Assembly (NCBI GenBank): GCA_015680685.1
Contig: MNCI01033492.1
Span: forward strand, 30,856-94,855
DNA: 64,000 bases
Direction: 5' to 3'
DNA from: Gnetum montanum
Taxonomy: Eukaryota; Streptophyta; Gnetopsida; Gnetales; Gnetaceae
Below, piece by piece: positions 22,277-35,660 of this stretch. The notes under the pieces are model-generated. The model saw only the letters and a program-made list of their open reading frames with translations, did no database searches and was not told the DNA's origin. Position numbers and translations under genes: made by a program. How positions within the stretch are numbered: the first letter of the stretch is position 1; each line of letters opens with the position of its first letter.

Positions 22277-22371
22277 TGCAATGTTGCAACTCTAGCTACT
22301 ACATCACATGTGCGATGTCATAGCAAATCAATATTGGAGATGATGAAAAAAGTCTGTTTCATTGATCATCA
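22277..22371 (-). mobile_element. Element E: 3' LTR, second part (U3)
   Basis: The rest of the LTR interrupted by A. It holds U3 with CATGTGCGATGTC-type dyads. Its end ATCATCA (complement TGATGAT) lies at 22371, next to TACTCTAATGGCTACC, which aligns with the inside edge of B's 3' LTR. Confidence 0.55.
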
Positions 22372-24380
22372 TACTCTAATGGCTACCTAGAAACTCATCC
22401 TTGAGTCATACAAAATGGGGTATAGTTTGTTACAAAATTTATGGGAGTAATACTAATTGACATTAACTAATTTACTGACATAACTTGGGCATCACATTAC
22501 AAAATTTATTTAAGTGGATGCATTACAAAAAATTATAGAAGGCTAGAAAGAAAATCAAGTTACAAATATTTGTAGAAAAGCTAATGAGTTTTCATGTTAT
22601 TCCTAGTAGTGGTGGTTATTTCGATCTTGATTTCTCAATTGACATCCTCCCTTTCGTATGGAAGTTCTAAATAATTGCCTTGTATTTCTCCTCATCTATC
22701 CATGGGTCCCCCATTTTCTAAGAAAGATTCACTAGTTCAAATGTTATTAGGACTTCTCATGAACATGACAACATTAAAAACATCTAGATAAATCAAGTAA
22801 CAAATGTGATGTGTTCTACCTAAAGCATCTTTACTTGATCTATGTGTTGCTAGTAGTTTGTCATTTTTTACAAGGTTTTCAATCACATCTCCTTGATTAG
22901 TGAACTTCATCCTCAAAACCTCGAACTTTGTGTCTATGGCTTATAACTTTTACTTATCTAGTCATGGAGTTAGGACTTACATTTAAAGAAAGTGAACATG
23001 GCTACAAGTTGTTTCTAGATTTCATTCAGTGATCTACTAGCTATGAGCATGACCAAATTAGAGTATCTTAGGTTGGCTAGTTCCAATAATATGTCAATTA
23101 TTCTATCTACAATTTTTCATCTTTAATATAGCTTGACTCATGGTGTTTATGACATTTAAAATGCCTACCCATGCAACAATAACAAATTTTTGCAAAGAGG
23201 CATTTAATTTGTCCATGGCTACTTTGATTTCTTTCTCAATCATGTAGTTTCATAGCCCCACTTGATTTCTATAATGTTTTTTTGACAATTTATGCCAATT
23301 TATCATATTCTTCTAAATGTTAATTTTTGTTGCAATCTGCTACCTAATTGGTCTAACTTCTTACATGGTTAGGGTCCTATTCATCTAAGCCAACTTTGGG
23401 ATCTTTAAATTGTTCTTCTTCATCTACTATTAGATGTGATCAAGGTTAGTTTTAAGCTAATTATAACACCCTTATTAATTATTAATAAAATATCCTATAA
23501 ATAATTAATAGAGATGCTATGAAATCCCAAGGATTTGGATTTAACCTTGAACTACTAACTTAAAAGGAAGTGGTAAAATAAATAAAATTTTAATTAAAAG
23601 CATAACTAAAATAAATAATGTAGAAAAATTTTAGATTAATTGCATACATAATTAGATAATATTTATGTAATGAGAAAAAAAAGATATTTGTGTAGCTATA
23701 AAGAGATAGTTGTTTAGAAATTCCACTAGTTGCATCATGAAATAGTGTGTAAAATAATGATCCTAATGACACTTGTTTTGTTTCAAATGGACATCTACAA
23801 AAAAAGTTATTAATGTTTGAAGTTTATTAAATTAAATAATAAAATATTAACAGAAAATTAATAATATTAAAATTTCAAGAACATATTGCACGTGTTGAAA
23901 TGAAAAATGTTCCTTGCAATTTCACTATTCTAATGGCACCAATGATATATTCATATCTATCATAATTTATTATTTATTCACCAACATTGGTACATGGCTC
24001 AAATATCCCAAAAGTATACAAGGATTTTATTTTACAATAAAATAAAATATACAAAATTTATTTTTGAAGTTCAAAAGGTCCATGTTATACAGAATTGATT
24101 CAGCTTTTGTCCCGTGTTATTCTTCTTATGTTTCCATGACTACTTTGGGCTCTTTGCATCGAAATGCAGGAGTTAGAACCCCTCAAATAAGAAAGGTTAT
24201 TATATTTCCATATTCATGGAGCATAATGGTTGAAGGTCAAAATTTTCAGGTTTTGGGCTAACAAAGGTTTCTAATAAATATTCAAAAATGTTTTCAAGTC
24301 TAGAAATGTCACAATTTTTCCAAAATTTGTTTCAAAGTCCAAAAGGATCACAAAATATCTCTAAAACCCAAAAGAAATCC
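22372..24380. other. Eroded DNA, probably partly the body of element E
   Basis: The first 40 bases match the inside of element B's 3' LTR. Beyond that there is only a weak minus-strand coding trace near 22620-22890 (LEIYLDVFN-like and LENGGPMDR strings broken by stops), which I cannot assign to a family. From 23460 the sequence is AT-rich with nothing recognisable. The small frame at 24064-24261 shows no family resemblance. Confidence 0.35.
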
Positions 24381-24384
24381 AAAA

Positions 24385-24650
24385 TTCCAAAAGAATATAT
24401 ATTTTATCCAAGCATCTTTGAAGGCTAGGTCTTGGTCATCCTCACTACTAATAGGAACCATCAAGTCTTGGAATAACCTTAATACTATCATTAGATTATC
24501 CCTTAAATTATTTAAATGTCCAAAGATTTCATAAATTTTTCCAACAACAATCCAAAGAGTATATTTTAACTAGGCATCTCTGAACGCTAAGTCTTGGTTA
24601 TCCTCTCTGCCAATGGAACTCATTGATAGCTCCAAGAAGAACTTCACTAC
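24385..24650. repeat. Diverged tandem duplication, about 165 bp
   Basis: GAAGGCTAGGTCTTGGTCATCCTC near 24419-24442 and GAACGCTAAGTCTTGGTTATCCTC near 24582-24605, with matching flanks (ATATATTTTA...AGGCATCT; GGAAC...ATCA/ATTG...), are two copies of one unit that have drifted apart. Confidence 0.65.
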
Positions 24651-24974
24651 TAATGAGTCAAGTTTTCTTGGGTCTCATCAACACGACCTTGTTGATGCAG
24701 CCACATCGACATGGGGTTTGATGCATTGATGTGGCCTTGTCAACATAGTGTTTGTTTTTGCCTATAAATACACAACCACCATGTTTATGACATCTTTTAT
24801 CATAGTTTTAGCAGATCTCTTATAGTTTTGTCATTTGAAAGTTAGAATATTTTTCTAAGTGCTTGTAGTATTAGTCAAAGAGTGTATGGGTCTTTATTTG
24901 AGCATCATTGTACTTGAGCACGGCAATGTGTGTGGTAATAAAGACAAGCCTTATGATAAACCTTGCAACACTTT
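24650..24974 (+). mobile_element. Element C: 5' LTR, left part
   Basis: Upstream part of an LTR with U3 dyads (CATCAACACGACCTTGTTGATG), a TATA box (TATAAATA, 24763-24770) and the family string GGTCTTTATTTGAGCATCATTGTAC. It breaks off at ACTTT, where element B begins, and resumes at 34961. The outer start is approximate because no matching 3' LTR was found to fix it. Confidence 0.7.
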
Positions 24975-25817
24975 TGATGAGCGACAAGGTAACCCTACGC
25001 CTAACCATATGAATACGAGTGTTCATGCACGATCCAGTTGAACTCCGAGGATTAAGTGCTTATGCACCTACACAGAACATGGATGAGTTATGTGATCGTT
25101 ATCTTCCCAAGCTTACTTATAAGGCACAATTGTATGGGTAAGTAAACTTGAGGTATGTGATTTTATTATTTTATGTTTTATGTTCTTGATGCTTAAAATA
25201 GAGAAATGATGTAATTTAATAACTAATTTGATTTAAATAATTAACTATTCTATAACTAGTCCTAACACTAGCATTTTTCCCACTCTTTGGACACATCCTG
25301 AACTGGTGTAACACTACTAGGATTACCAAATGCTAGTCATTACTGAGTTACCAAATGTTCCACATATGCTCGAAGTGGTCGTGCTGAGTGTGCTAATTCA
25401 TTGAGCATTAATAACTCTATAAAAATAACATTGATTAAGTAATGAAAGCATAAAATAAATGTAAATAATATTAAATTCAATAAGTAAGCTATTCTAAATG
25501 TTGTAAGGTTTATCACAAAGTTTATCTTTATTTCTGGACACAAGGTGTGCTCAGGTACATATTGCTCGAATAAAGATCATTCACTTTATGACTCCTACTA
25601 TGGGCACTTAGAAATAATTCTAACTCTAGAAAGGAAAAACTACAAGAGTTCAACTAAGGACTAAAAGAAAAACTACCAAAACTAAGCCCCCTATCTCTTA
25701 TTTATAGCTAATGAGATAGGCTTCAACATTGTGTATTTGATGTTGCTTGGTTGATCCTGATATCACATATTCAATATTAGGGATCCGATATTAGGGGTCT
25801 AATATCAGGACTTCTCA
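24975..25817 (-). repeat. Element B 3' LTR
   Basis: On the plus strand it runs from TGATGAGCGACAAGG to ATCAGGACTTCTCA. The minus-strand TATA box is at 25699-25706. The inner boundary is followed by TACCTTCATGAC, the complement of the purine-rich GTCATGAAGGTA tract that primes plus-strand synthesis. Confidence 0.9.
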
Positions 25818-27850
25818 TACCTTCATGACTAAACATAAACTCATCCTTGAGTTCCTTACAAAATATTGGGAAGGTATGGAATTATTGACTGAACAACACT
25901 GACAGTGACATGGAATGATAGACTCAAAGTGCTCGATGAACGAATCGACAAATGTATTACAACATTGGTGTTTATAACCATTGTGGTGAACATTGTACAT
26001 AGATGACATCTAGTCCCTCATTTAACAGCTTGAAGAGAGAGAAAATATAAAATAAAGCACATTGCTACCAATGTAAAAAAGGTGCACATTGTTATTTTTC
26101 TACTGCCACATGACTAAGCATATTCCTCATAAAAATGCATAACTCTAGTCCATCCTAAGTGCTCCCTCTTATCCCAGTCTATTTTTCATGTGATCGTCAT
26201 CTACACACACAACATAGGTAAGAATTAGCGAGGATAGATAAGATATAATCTAGTTAATACCTTGCCTCAATATGAAGCACATTGGCTAGGTTGTGGGTAT
26301 GGTAGATACTTGTTTAGAGGTTTGTAAGTGATGACTACCCAAGGTGCAGGGGTAAGATAAGTAATGGAATGGAAAAATTTGCGATAGGCCCCCATGACTA
26401 AGAGCGAACCTCTGGTAGAAATAGGATGGAAAACAAAAGAAAAAGGAAGGTAAGAGGAATAGAAATGGTGAAGCCAATAAATATGCATAGAAGGGAAGAG
26501 AAAAACAAAAACTAATGCCATGGATGGGATGAAATGAGAAATAGTTAATTGCAAGAGATGTTTAAGGAAAAGAACTTAATAATTACACCAAAAAGGAATG
26601 CTAGTGGGTCCTCCCCAAAGTAGGCTCGTGCCCTTTATGCCCTGACAAACCCGCAAACCAAAGAGTTTGTAGGCTCTAGGAATGACATATGGAAACAATA
26701 GTTAAGAATTCACCCACAAGAGTTTCCAAAAGAATAACAATGTATCAACCAAGATACAAACTAATCATAAAATGGACAATCAGGTAGAATACAAGAAACA
26801 ATATAAAAAGAGAAGAGAGAATGGAATGGAATCCCGAAATCAAGGTTGTGTAAAGTCCCTTGTGTATTATGTGGTTAAAGTGACTTAATAAAATTCAGCC
26901 CAAATCCAAATTAAAAATAACCACATCTAGTGCACATCAACATGTTTGACCAACCCATCCTTCTGAAGCAACAAGAATGCTTTTATATGACAACCACCAT
27001 TCCAAAAAGAGAAGAATAGAGAAACAAAAAGTAAGAAAGGGCCTTGGTTAAAGGGAACCTTCAAGCATGGGTAACATGTATTTCTAGTGCCATAACCAGT
27101 GCTTGTAGTCCATTTTCCTTTATTATGTCTAAGGGGTGTGCTTTGAATTTCCATTAGGTTTTTTTGTTTGTTTTTTTTCTTTTGTTTGTGTGAGAACCAC
27201 ACCATGCAAAGACTTATTTAATTTATTCAACTTATGATATTAGTCAATAGCGGAATGGCGGAAATCCTATAAAAAACATCGAAGTATCCAAGAGAATAGT
27301 CAGTACAAGTTTGTCAAATTCCCTTGAAGTCACACCCTTTTCAATCCATTTGAATATTTTCTTGGTTTGAAGAATACCAAGCCACAAATTCATTAATAGG
27401 TTTGATAGAAAAAGGGACAATACATTTCCAAAATAAAGTAAGACCATAGAGTTGAATGGATGACATGGACTCATTGCATGTTTTATCAAAAGAAACCATA
27501 TCTTAGTATTGAAATTATAAGTCAAAGGTAAAAACCAAACATCATTAATCAACATTATTATAGTACAACCCATCATTATGAGCACTTATTATGTGACGAG
27601 TGAGAATAAATCAAACAAAATGTAATGATGGTGTAAAACAAAAATAAGTAAAAATGAAAAAGAAAAAAATGTGTAAAACAAAAAAAAATGTAAAAATGTG
27701 TAAAAAAAGGTGTGTAAAATAGAAAAGACAAAAGAAACCGAGGGCTTAGAATAATTAGCATTGGTGGCCCTCTTCTTCATGACTAATTTAGAAGGAGAAG
27801 ATTTGAAATAATGAGCAAGGTTGTCCAACAACAAAGGTAGTGTTAGTATT
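25818..27850 (-). other. Element B 3' spacer
   Basis: About 2 kb between integrase and the 3' LTR without a conserved ORF. The complement of TTTTACACATTTTTGTTTTACA occurs in tandem at 27600-27730, and other blocks match A's spacer (CACACCATGCAAAGAC, GTAACATG, GGCCCTCTTCTTCATGA). Purine-rich stretches in this strand are the shadow of the T-rich family repeat. Confidence 0.55.
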
Positions 27851-29010
27851 GGCCATTATGGGATCATGGAAGGGTTTAGTTTGCTAGATGTTGACCAATA
27901 ATTTCTTATCTAGGCTTCCAGGTTTATAGATTATCATGGCCCTTGAAGGAAAAGTTTCATGAATGATGTAAGGTCCTTCCCACAGTGTTTAAAATTTAGT
28001 TCGTTGTGGCACATGTCCGAGATTCCAATAAAGAACCCTATCTCCTGGTTGGTATTTGACTTTTCTAATTCTTAGATCATGACGTTGTTTGTTGAAGGAC
28101 TTGTGTAGTTCATTGGATGAAAGGGTGACTAATCAATTTTCATCTAGCAAGTTAAGATTGATTAACCTTTATTTTTGTGCTAGACTAAGGTCAAGGTTAA
28201 GGTCACATGCTATAGATAGTGTACGGAGCTCAGATTGGATAGGAAGTGTTGGAAGTTTACTGTACACTAACTCATAGGGAGAATAGAGAGTTTCCATGTG
28301 GAGTGGTAGGCCTAAAGAGCATTGTTCAGTTTGGTGCTCTAGTCTCACCTATATTTGCTAATGGTTTATGTCAAAATTTTTATGATTTTCCTATTGGTAA
28401 CTTCGGTTTGACCATTCTCTTGAGTATGATATGGTGTAGTTAGTTTATGCTCAACTCCTAAGCGTTGCATCAACTTTCGAAGAGTTGCACCTGTAAAGTG
28501 TGTACCATTATCAGAAATAAGTGCATGAGGCATGACAAACCTATTTATAATTTTTTGTTGAAAAAATTATGCAGTTGTAGATGATGTACAATTGGTAATG
28601 GTAGCTACTTCTGTTCATTTTGTAAAATAATCAACAACAAAAACAATGTATGCATTTCCATTGAACATCAGTGTAATAGGTCCCATAAAATCAATACCCC
28701 ATATGTAGAAGGGTTCTAAGTGTTGAATCCATTGTTGTGGATCCTCCATTCTAGTAGTCATTCACCCATTGCATTGGAAGTGCTCACAAGATTAGATAAA
28801 ATGATGGGTGTTCCAAAATAATGTAGGGCAATAATATCCTACAAGAAAGATTTTAATGGCTATTCGTCTCCTAGTGTAATGATCCCCACAAGGGCCCTCA
28901 TGAGCATCTTGAAGAGCTTGCAATTGATCCACATCAGGAATACACCATCAGACCAAGCCATCAGAACACACTTTGTAAAGGTGCCCATTGATTTCCATGA
29001 AATGTTTGAC
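27850..29010 (-). pseudogene. Element B integrase relic
   Basis: Minus-strand pieces read the zinc-binding region (QDAHEGPCG.HY, then SCEHFQCNG), the core start WGIDFMGPIT, the second catalytic region ALISDNGTHFTGATLRKLMQRLGVEHKL and the end of the domain near 27860. The order and spacing match integrase of A and C. Stops and shifts occur throughout. It would insert the DNA copy in host DNA. Confidence 0.85.
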
Positions 29011-29025
29011 TTAATAGAGAAACTA

Positions 29026-30450
29026 TTATTTCTTTTTAACGTCTAGCCATTGTGGTGTTTCTTGTGTGAGAAGATAAGTAAGAATGCTACTATACCAATT
29101 TGTATGAGTGGGTGACTGATTGTTTATTACACCTACAAAGAGGAGTTCATCAAGGAAGCAATTAGAAATTAGGTATTCATCCTCTTTGTTGTCGCATCGC
29201 AACTGAGATAAATGATTGACAACATTCTCAGTGCCTTTACGATCCACCATTGTAATATTGAACTCTTGCAAGATCATGAGCCATCTTATGATGTGAGGAC
29301 TCACCATTGGTTTATTCAAAAGGAATCGAATGACACTATGATCCATGTGTACAAATAATTTATAGCCTAATACATAGTGCCTAAATTTTTTCAGTGTAAA
29401 CACCATAGTCATTAATTCTTTTTCTGTTGTGGTATAGTTGAGTTGTGCACTAGCAATACTTCAACTTGCATAGTGAATGTAATAGGGACATTTTTGGTCA
29501 TCTAACTATGTAAGTATGGCTCCTAAAGCAAAATTGGATGCATTAGTCATTATATGGAATAGTTTGAACTAGTCAGGAGCTTGTAGAATGGGTGTTTCTA
29601 AGATCTTCTACTTCAAGATTTGGAAAGCTAGCTCACATTCCTTGGTCCATTCAAAGGGTATGTCCTTCTTCATTAATTCTACCAATGGTTCGGAAATCTT
29701 TGAAAAGTTCTTGATGAAATGTCTATAATAGCCAGTATGTCCAAGGAATGATCAAACATCTTTTACAGTTTCATGTTGATGAGTGATTCCTTGGATGACT
29801 TTAATTTTTTTAGGATCTACCTCTATCCCTATTTGTGAAATTTTATGCCCTAATACAATGCCCTCTTGTACCATTAAGCGGATCTTCTACCAATTGAGCC
29901 TTAGGTTGGTTTCAACACATCATTTTATCACTTGCTCTAATTAGTCCAATGCTTGTTCAAATTTCACTTCATAAGTGGAGAAATCATCCATAAAAACCTC
30001 CATACCATTCCCTATTTGTTACTGAAATATACTAAGAACCAAACATTGAAATGTTGCTAGGGCATTTCACAAGCCAAAAGACATTTGTCTATATGCAAAT
30101 GTCCCCCAAGGAGAATGTAGTTTTGGCTTGGTCTTCTAGTGCTATTTGGATTTGATTGTACCCATTGTAACCATCCAAAAAACTATAGCAATAATGCCCT
30201 ACAATGGTATCTAAGACTTGGTCAATGAATGATAATGAGAAATGATCTTTAAATGTTACCATGTTCAATAGCCTAAATTCTACACACATGATCCATTTAC
30301 CATCTTTTTTAAGCACAATGACTAATGGACTAACCCATTCACTATCAGCAATGGGGTAGATGAACCTAGCCTTCAAAAGTTATTCAATTTCTTCCTTAAC
30401 TACTTGCTTAAGCTTTGGGTTTAGTCATCTTTGTGGTTGTCATCAAGGCT
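29026..30450 (-). pseudogene. Element B reverse transcriptase and RNase H relic
   Basis: RT motifs in minus order are FIYPIADSEWVSPLVI, DGKWIMCVEFRLLN, DHFSLSFIDQVLD, SFLDGYNGYNQIQI (30376-30089) and FMDD (plus positions 29983-29994). RNase H is more complete than in A: TMVFTLKKFRHYVLGYK, HMDHSVIRFLL and KGTENVVNHLSQL form a 128-codon open piece at 29412-29026. The first RNase H catalytic region lies upstream near 29450-29540. Several stops are present. Confidence 0.9.
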
Positions 30451-30899
30451 TCATAAAGGGGTCAGTGTAAATTCTATGTTGGCATATCCTAGGATCTATT
30501 TTGGTTAATTTGGGATATGATCAAGCAAAAGCTTTTGACCATTTATTTACCATTTTCAGTAGTCTTTCTTTTTTTTGAAGAGTGAGCTTAGCATTAATGA
30601 TTATTAGTTTTCCATTTTTGAGAAATGCATATTCCATACTAGTGAAAAATTTTTTTAATTCAAGGGGCTCTTACTTAAACTCATCATGGATTTCCAACTT
30701 CCCCTAGTTGATATTTTTGGAGTTAGTACTTGGAAGTTGGTGATGGACTTGCTCTAATGCATCTATGCTATCAATATAGGCACAAGTCAAGCTCTCAATT
30801 AGTTCTATGCATAAAGTTGAATTGCTCTCTAGGTTAGTTGTCAGCCACTAGGTGCCTTCTTGTCTTGTCGCTACTACATATAGGCATCTTTGTATGTTA

Positions 30900-31500
30900 G
30901 ATGCTTGTGCATACTGGTTGCATGTAGGTAATGCTAAGCATTGTACAAACTAGGACTTTTGCATGCATTGCACCCTATGTCACTGTATGCGATGCATGGA
31001 ACTTTCTTCTTCTTGATCTTCCAAAATGCATTTTCTTTCGATATCTTTAGGAAAAGATCGCATATTCCTAGATGTGCATCAATCGTACTTAGCCATGCTC
31101 TTTCCATTATGATTGAAAAGTCCCCCTTATAGTTGTTAACTTGGATCACTACAAAAATAGCTAGATACGACCACCCACAAAGAATGGTGATAATGTCCTC
31201 GACTAGTCTTAATGGAATAATGATGGACTAGTTGACCAACTCTAAATAGATGTTACTCTTCTTTAGCAGGGGTAGGTTCTAAGCTTTATACATTTCCTAT
31301 GAGATCAAATTAACACCAGAATTTGAATCCAAAAGATCTTTGCAAGGCTCATTTTCAGTGATTTGCAAATAAATAAGAGAACTTCTAGATTAGAAAATTT
31401 CCTAGGAAGATGGCCAGCTTTAATCCAATTAGTGATGACGTGAGTTAATATGACATTGTGCATTGAGTGAAATTTTTGGTTTGAAGGAGGCTTCGAAGAT
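30900..31500 (-). pseudogene. Element B protease relic
   Basis: Minus-strand pieces in frames that shift: LTHVITNWIKAGHLPRKF precedes a damaged active-site region near 31310-31330, then SIIMERAWLSTIDAHLGI (31149-30934 piece) is the C-terminal retropepsin strand. It corresponds to 16140-16730 of A. Confidence 0.75.
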
Positions 31501-33986
31501 TCAAATGATGATGAGGAATTGGATAATTACCTGCTTGTGGTTGTAAGGACTTGTTTGGATTATTGGTTCTAAAGAAAGGTCTCTTCTTTGATTGGTTGTT
31601 TGAACCAAAAATAGGTTGAAGATTGATAGCCCTTGTAGCGTTACGTTGCTACGGTTGGGTAGGAAGCTTGCCCTACATAGTTGGAGTAGGTGGTAATGGA
31701 GCAGAGGGTGGAAGAGATGTAGATAGATGAGAAGGATAGTACATATGTGGAGCATTACCCATAGAAGAAGAAGTTCTATAGTACTTGAGGGTTTGGTAGT
31801 GAGGCTAAAAAACAACATGACTAGTAGAGTCATGTGGAGAGGTTGGTTGCTAAACATAATACCCATATGGGTCAAGTTGATGGTAAGGGTACTATTGATG
31901 TGGTGGTGGCATTCCCCATGATTGTGGGTGTTTCCATTGCTGATATTGTGCATTCATTTGTGATGGAGCTCCACTCAGGTAATATGTCAAGGGTTGGTGG
32001 AATTGCCTTGGGTTACCTTGAGGATAAGGTAGCCTTCTTGGTGTTTATCATTTGTTTAACTATGGGTTTAGCACATACACCCTAGACTCTTGCAGATGTG
32101 ACACTACTGGGCAACATCCTTTAGGATGGTTGTATTGGAAAATCTCACATCTACCATCACTGCCTGTGTCTAAGTCTAGAACCTCTTGAATGATAGCAGC
32201 CTTGCCCTTACCCTTTTTATGTGCATACTTAGCTTCTTTCTTTTTCCTTCTCTCTCGGTCACTACTTTGTTCTCTAGAATTTTCTTCTATTTTTAGGATA
32301 GTTTAAAAATTTTCTTCTAGAGAGTTCCACATTTGATATACTTTTGCCAATATTTTTTATGCAAATTTTTGAATGGGAAAAGTCTTCTTGTTCATGATCT
32401 CTTCAAGTGGTGACTCTTCTTCATCTTCGCAAAATTTAATTTCCTTCTTTCAGAGGGAAGGATCTCTTTTGTACTCCTCTACAATTTCTCTTTTCCTCAA
32501 CTTGCCTTCCTCCTTGGTAACTTGCTCCAAAAATATTTGTATTTGATGGGCTCTAAGCTCGAATAGCCTTCCTTGGGCATAAGTCCCAAGGGTTCTTCGC
32601 ATTTTCTACCTAAGACCATCTACGAGATGGCGTAGTTGTTCTTTTTGCAAGTAACCATGGCTAGGGAAATGATGTAATAATGAATAATATCAGCCCATGG
32701 CAACAACTAAGGATTCATGTCCTCCTTGTTTCCATCCTTGGATTTGCTTACGTAGGTTGGACACTCGGGAGTACATTTGATACTTATCATTGAATAGCTC
32801 CAACATGGTACTCCATCAACGAATGAATTCTAGTTCTAAGGATTGGTACTAGCTTTCTACTACCTTGATCAGTATTCATGGAAAAAACTTGAGCTTTTCC
32901 CACTCATTTTCTATGTTCTACAAGGCACATTCATTGTGGAATACTTGCAAATGGTTTTAAGGATCAACATTGTATCCCCCTAAAAATTGTGGGCTATTAT
33001 TCATGTCTAGTATTTTGATCCTACTATCTTTTTGGTGCCTTGTTCGGATCCTAATGGCCTCTATTATATCTAACATAATTTGGGTGGTGAGTAGGGATTT
33101 ATCATGATCATGCTATATATGGCATCTATGATGCCTATGCTATTCCCTACTTTCCCTTCTTTCATGATGTGTCTCTCTAGAACGCCCTTTCCCCCTTCTT
33201 CTACTATTTTGTTAGTGATTTCTATTTTGACTACTCTTGTCCTCATGGTCTTTCCCTTTGTGACTGCATTCAGATCCCAAATAATAGGGGGAAGAAGAAG
33301 ATGAAGGTGAAGAGGAAGGAGGACTGGCATCATGACAATTCCTTTCACCTTCTCTTTGGTGGTCATGGCCTTAGTCACAGTTACAATCAGAATGTCCATC
33401 ATTGTCATGTGTTCATGTTTCTTTTTTAGATCCTATGTTTTTTTTTGGTACTAGAAATTGGATTATGAATAGTTGAGGGAAGATTCTGGTACACAACTCC
33501 TTGACCAAAGTCAATGAGAGGAATTCCATTTTATGGAAAACCTTCCAAGACAGGTTTGACATCCTCATTTTCACTTAGGAAATATGGGATATCTTGAGAC
33601 CACTTTCCCTTCATGGATTTGTAATGTCTCTCTTGTTGTAGATCCCTTTAACATTATGCCTTCATGGGTTGATAACCTCTTGAATCTTGTTTATGCACAA
33701 TGTTCTTCGATTGTAAGTGCTGCATACCAATTCATGTGAGAGCACGAAGAAGCATGCTTGGGATAGAGTAATTGGAAGGTAGCACTATGTTATCTTCTAA
33801 ATCATGCTATCGTAGTTGTTCATCCTGGTGGAGGATAAAGCAAAATTATGGTATATACTCATGAGGATGAACGTATACCATGTAAAACTATTGGGATACT
33901 GGTGGATCATCATGTGCACCTTGCCTTCGATTGTTCATGGTGTCAGACCTAGTCAATGAAGCACTCTCATAAGAAGAAGGAGACAT
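31500..33986 (-). pseudogene. Element B gag relic
   Basis: It starts at the minus ATG at 33986 (MSPSSYESASL). Parts matching A are YIP..CFILHQDEQL, a basic serine- and histidine-rich stretch (33400-33070), a capsid-like part with cystine-poor helices (33000-32560), an acidic stretch (32480-32260), the CDIYQY..PKGCC-type segment near 32095-32150 and a proline- and tyrosine-rich tail (32050-31500). It is heavily interrupted. Confidence 0.7.
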
Positions 33987-34102
33987 GATTGATTACTCAA
34001 TGTGTAGTACTCTTTTTTGGAGATTGTAGGATAGCTAACTTTGAGGGGTCATTCCAATGATGGAAGGATTTCCTAAGTTCTAATTAGTGTACAAACAAAA
34101 AA

Positions 34103-34122
34103 ATCCCCAACAGCGGTGCTAA
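34103..34122 (-). promoter_or_regulatory. Element B primer-binding site
   Basis: On the minus strand, next to the LTR, TAGCACCGCTGTTGGGGA resembles the tRNA-Asp complement TGGCGCCGTTGCCGGGGA with several transitions. Confidence 0.65.
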
Positions 34123-34955
34123 TGATGAGCGGTGAGGTACCCCTACATCCAACAAGATGAATACAAGTGTTCATGCACGATCCGATTGAACTCTAAGGAT
34201 TAAGTGCTTATCCACCTACATAGAATAAGAATGAGTTATGTGGTCATTGTCTTCCCAAGCTTACTTATAAGGCATGATTGTATGGTTAAGTAATCTCAAG
34301 GTATGTGATTTTTATTATTTTATGTTTTATGTTCTTGATGCTTAAAATAGAGAAATGAAGTAATTTAATAACTAATTTTATTTAACTAATTAACTATTCT
34401 CTAACTAGTCCTAAAACTAGCATATGTTCCCACTCTTTGGACACATTCTCAACCAATGTAACACTACTAGGATTACCAAATGCTAGTCATTACTAGGTTA
34501 CCAAGTGTTCCACATATGCTCGAAGTGGTTGTGTTGAGTGTGCTAATTTTTTGAGCATTAATAATTCTATAAAAATAACATTGATTAAGTAATGAAAGCA
34601 TCAAATAACTATTTATAACATTAAATGCAATAATTAAGCTATTCTAAATGTTGCAAGGTTTATCAAAAAGTTCATCTTTATTTCTGGACACAAGGTGTGC
34701 TCAAGTACATAATGCTTGAATAAAGATCCATTCACTTTATGACTCCTATTGTAGGCACTCAGAAATAATTTTAACTCTAAAAAGTAAAAATTGCAAGAGT
34801 TCAACTAAGGACTAAAAGAAAAACTGCCAAAACTAAGCACTCCTATCTCTTATTTATAGCCAATAGGATAGGCTTTGACATCATGTATCCGATGTGACTT
34901 GATTGATCTTGATATCATGTATCCGATATCGGGGGTCTAATATCAGGGCTTATCA
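34123..34955 (-). repeat. Element B 5' LTR
   Basis: Plus-strand ends are TGATGAGCGGTGAGG and GGGCTTATCA. The minus-strand TATA box is at 34851-34858. Just beyond the outer end is ACTTT, the target duplication. Confidence 0.9.
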
Positions 34956-34960
34956 ACTTT

Positions 34961-35499
34961 GAAATAGATTAATTATTTATTTATGCATTTAATATTTTAT
35001 GAATTTTCCTTTAATGCTTTAATTAATTAAGCTAAATTAATATGGATTAAATAGTGATTAATTAAGCACATAATTGCAACCACTTCAAGAATATGCTTAG
35101 TACTTGGTAATCCTAGTAATGCTTAATGTTGTAACCCAGTAGTGTTAAACATGTTTAGGATGCATACAAAAAGTGGGAATGGAATCTTATGTTATGATTA
35201 GTTAGGTGTAGCTAGTTAGTTTAAATTAGCAATTTAATTATTTTATTTTATTGATTATTCTTTATCCTTAGGTGACTTAAAAAAACTTAAAAATGATAAA
35301 AATCATATGCCTCAATTGTACTTAACCATACCTTTGCATTTCACAATTGTAATTGGAAAGACAACAATTGTAATGGTTAGTTTCACTTCCTAGAGACTAG
35401 TGTACTTAGAAGGCTATAAGTCCACAGAATTTGATTAGATCACACATGACTACTTAGTGATTTGTATTGTTGGGCATAGGGTCCACTCACCACTCATCA
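34961..35499 (+). mobile_element. Element C: 5' LTR, right part
   Basis: Resumes after B's target duplication. It holds the family strings CTTGGTAATCCTAGTAATG, CATACCTTTGCATTTCAC and GTTGGGCATAGGGTCCACTC, and ends CACCACTCATCA at 35499, directly before the primer site. Confidence 0.85.
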
Positions 35500-35500
35500 T

Positions 35501-35519
35501 TAGCATCATTTCTAGGGAC
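35501..35519 (+). promoter_or_regulatory. Element C primer-binding site
   Basis: TAGCATCATTTCTAGGGAC is the worn counterpart of A's TGGCACCGTTCTCGGGGGAC, at the same distance from the LTR. Confidence 0.65.
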
Positions 35520-35660
35520 TTATAGTTTGATACATGCACCATATAGGACTTAGTGAATATTATTTAAGATCATTAGAATGAACCCTAAGGTCACAATCAT
35601 TCAAAATAAAAAAAAATTCTAATATAATTTAAGCACACTGACTTTTTTCTTTAATTCAAA

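Larger units (their letters stand above)
24975..34955 (-). mobile_element. Element B: complete but dead Athila-like retrotransposon, minus strand
   Basis: It has LTRs at 24975-25817 (3') and 34123-34955 (5'), an exact 5-bp target duplication ACTTT (24970-24974 and 34956-34960), a primer site, and gag, PR, RT, RH and INT relics in minus order. It sits inside the 5' LTR of element C. The LTR pair has visibly diverged by substitutions and small indels, and all frames carry stops. It is related to A and C but is not a copy of either. Confidence 0.93.
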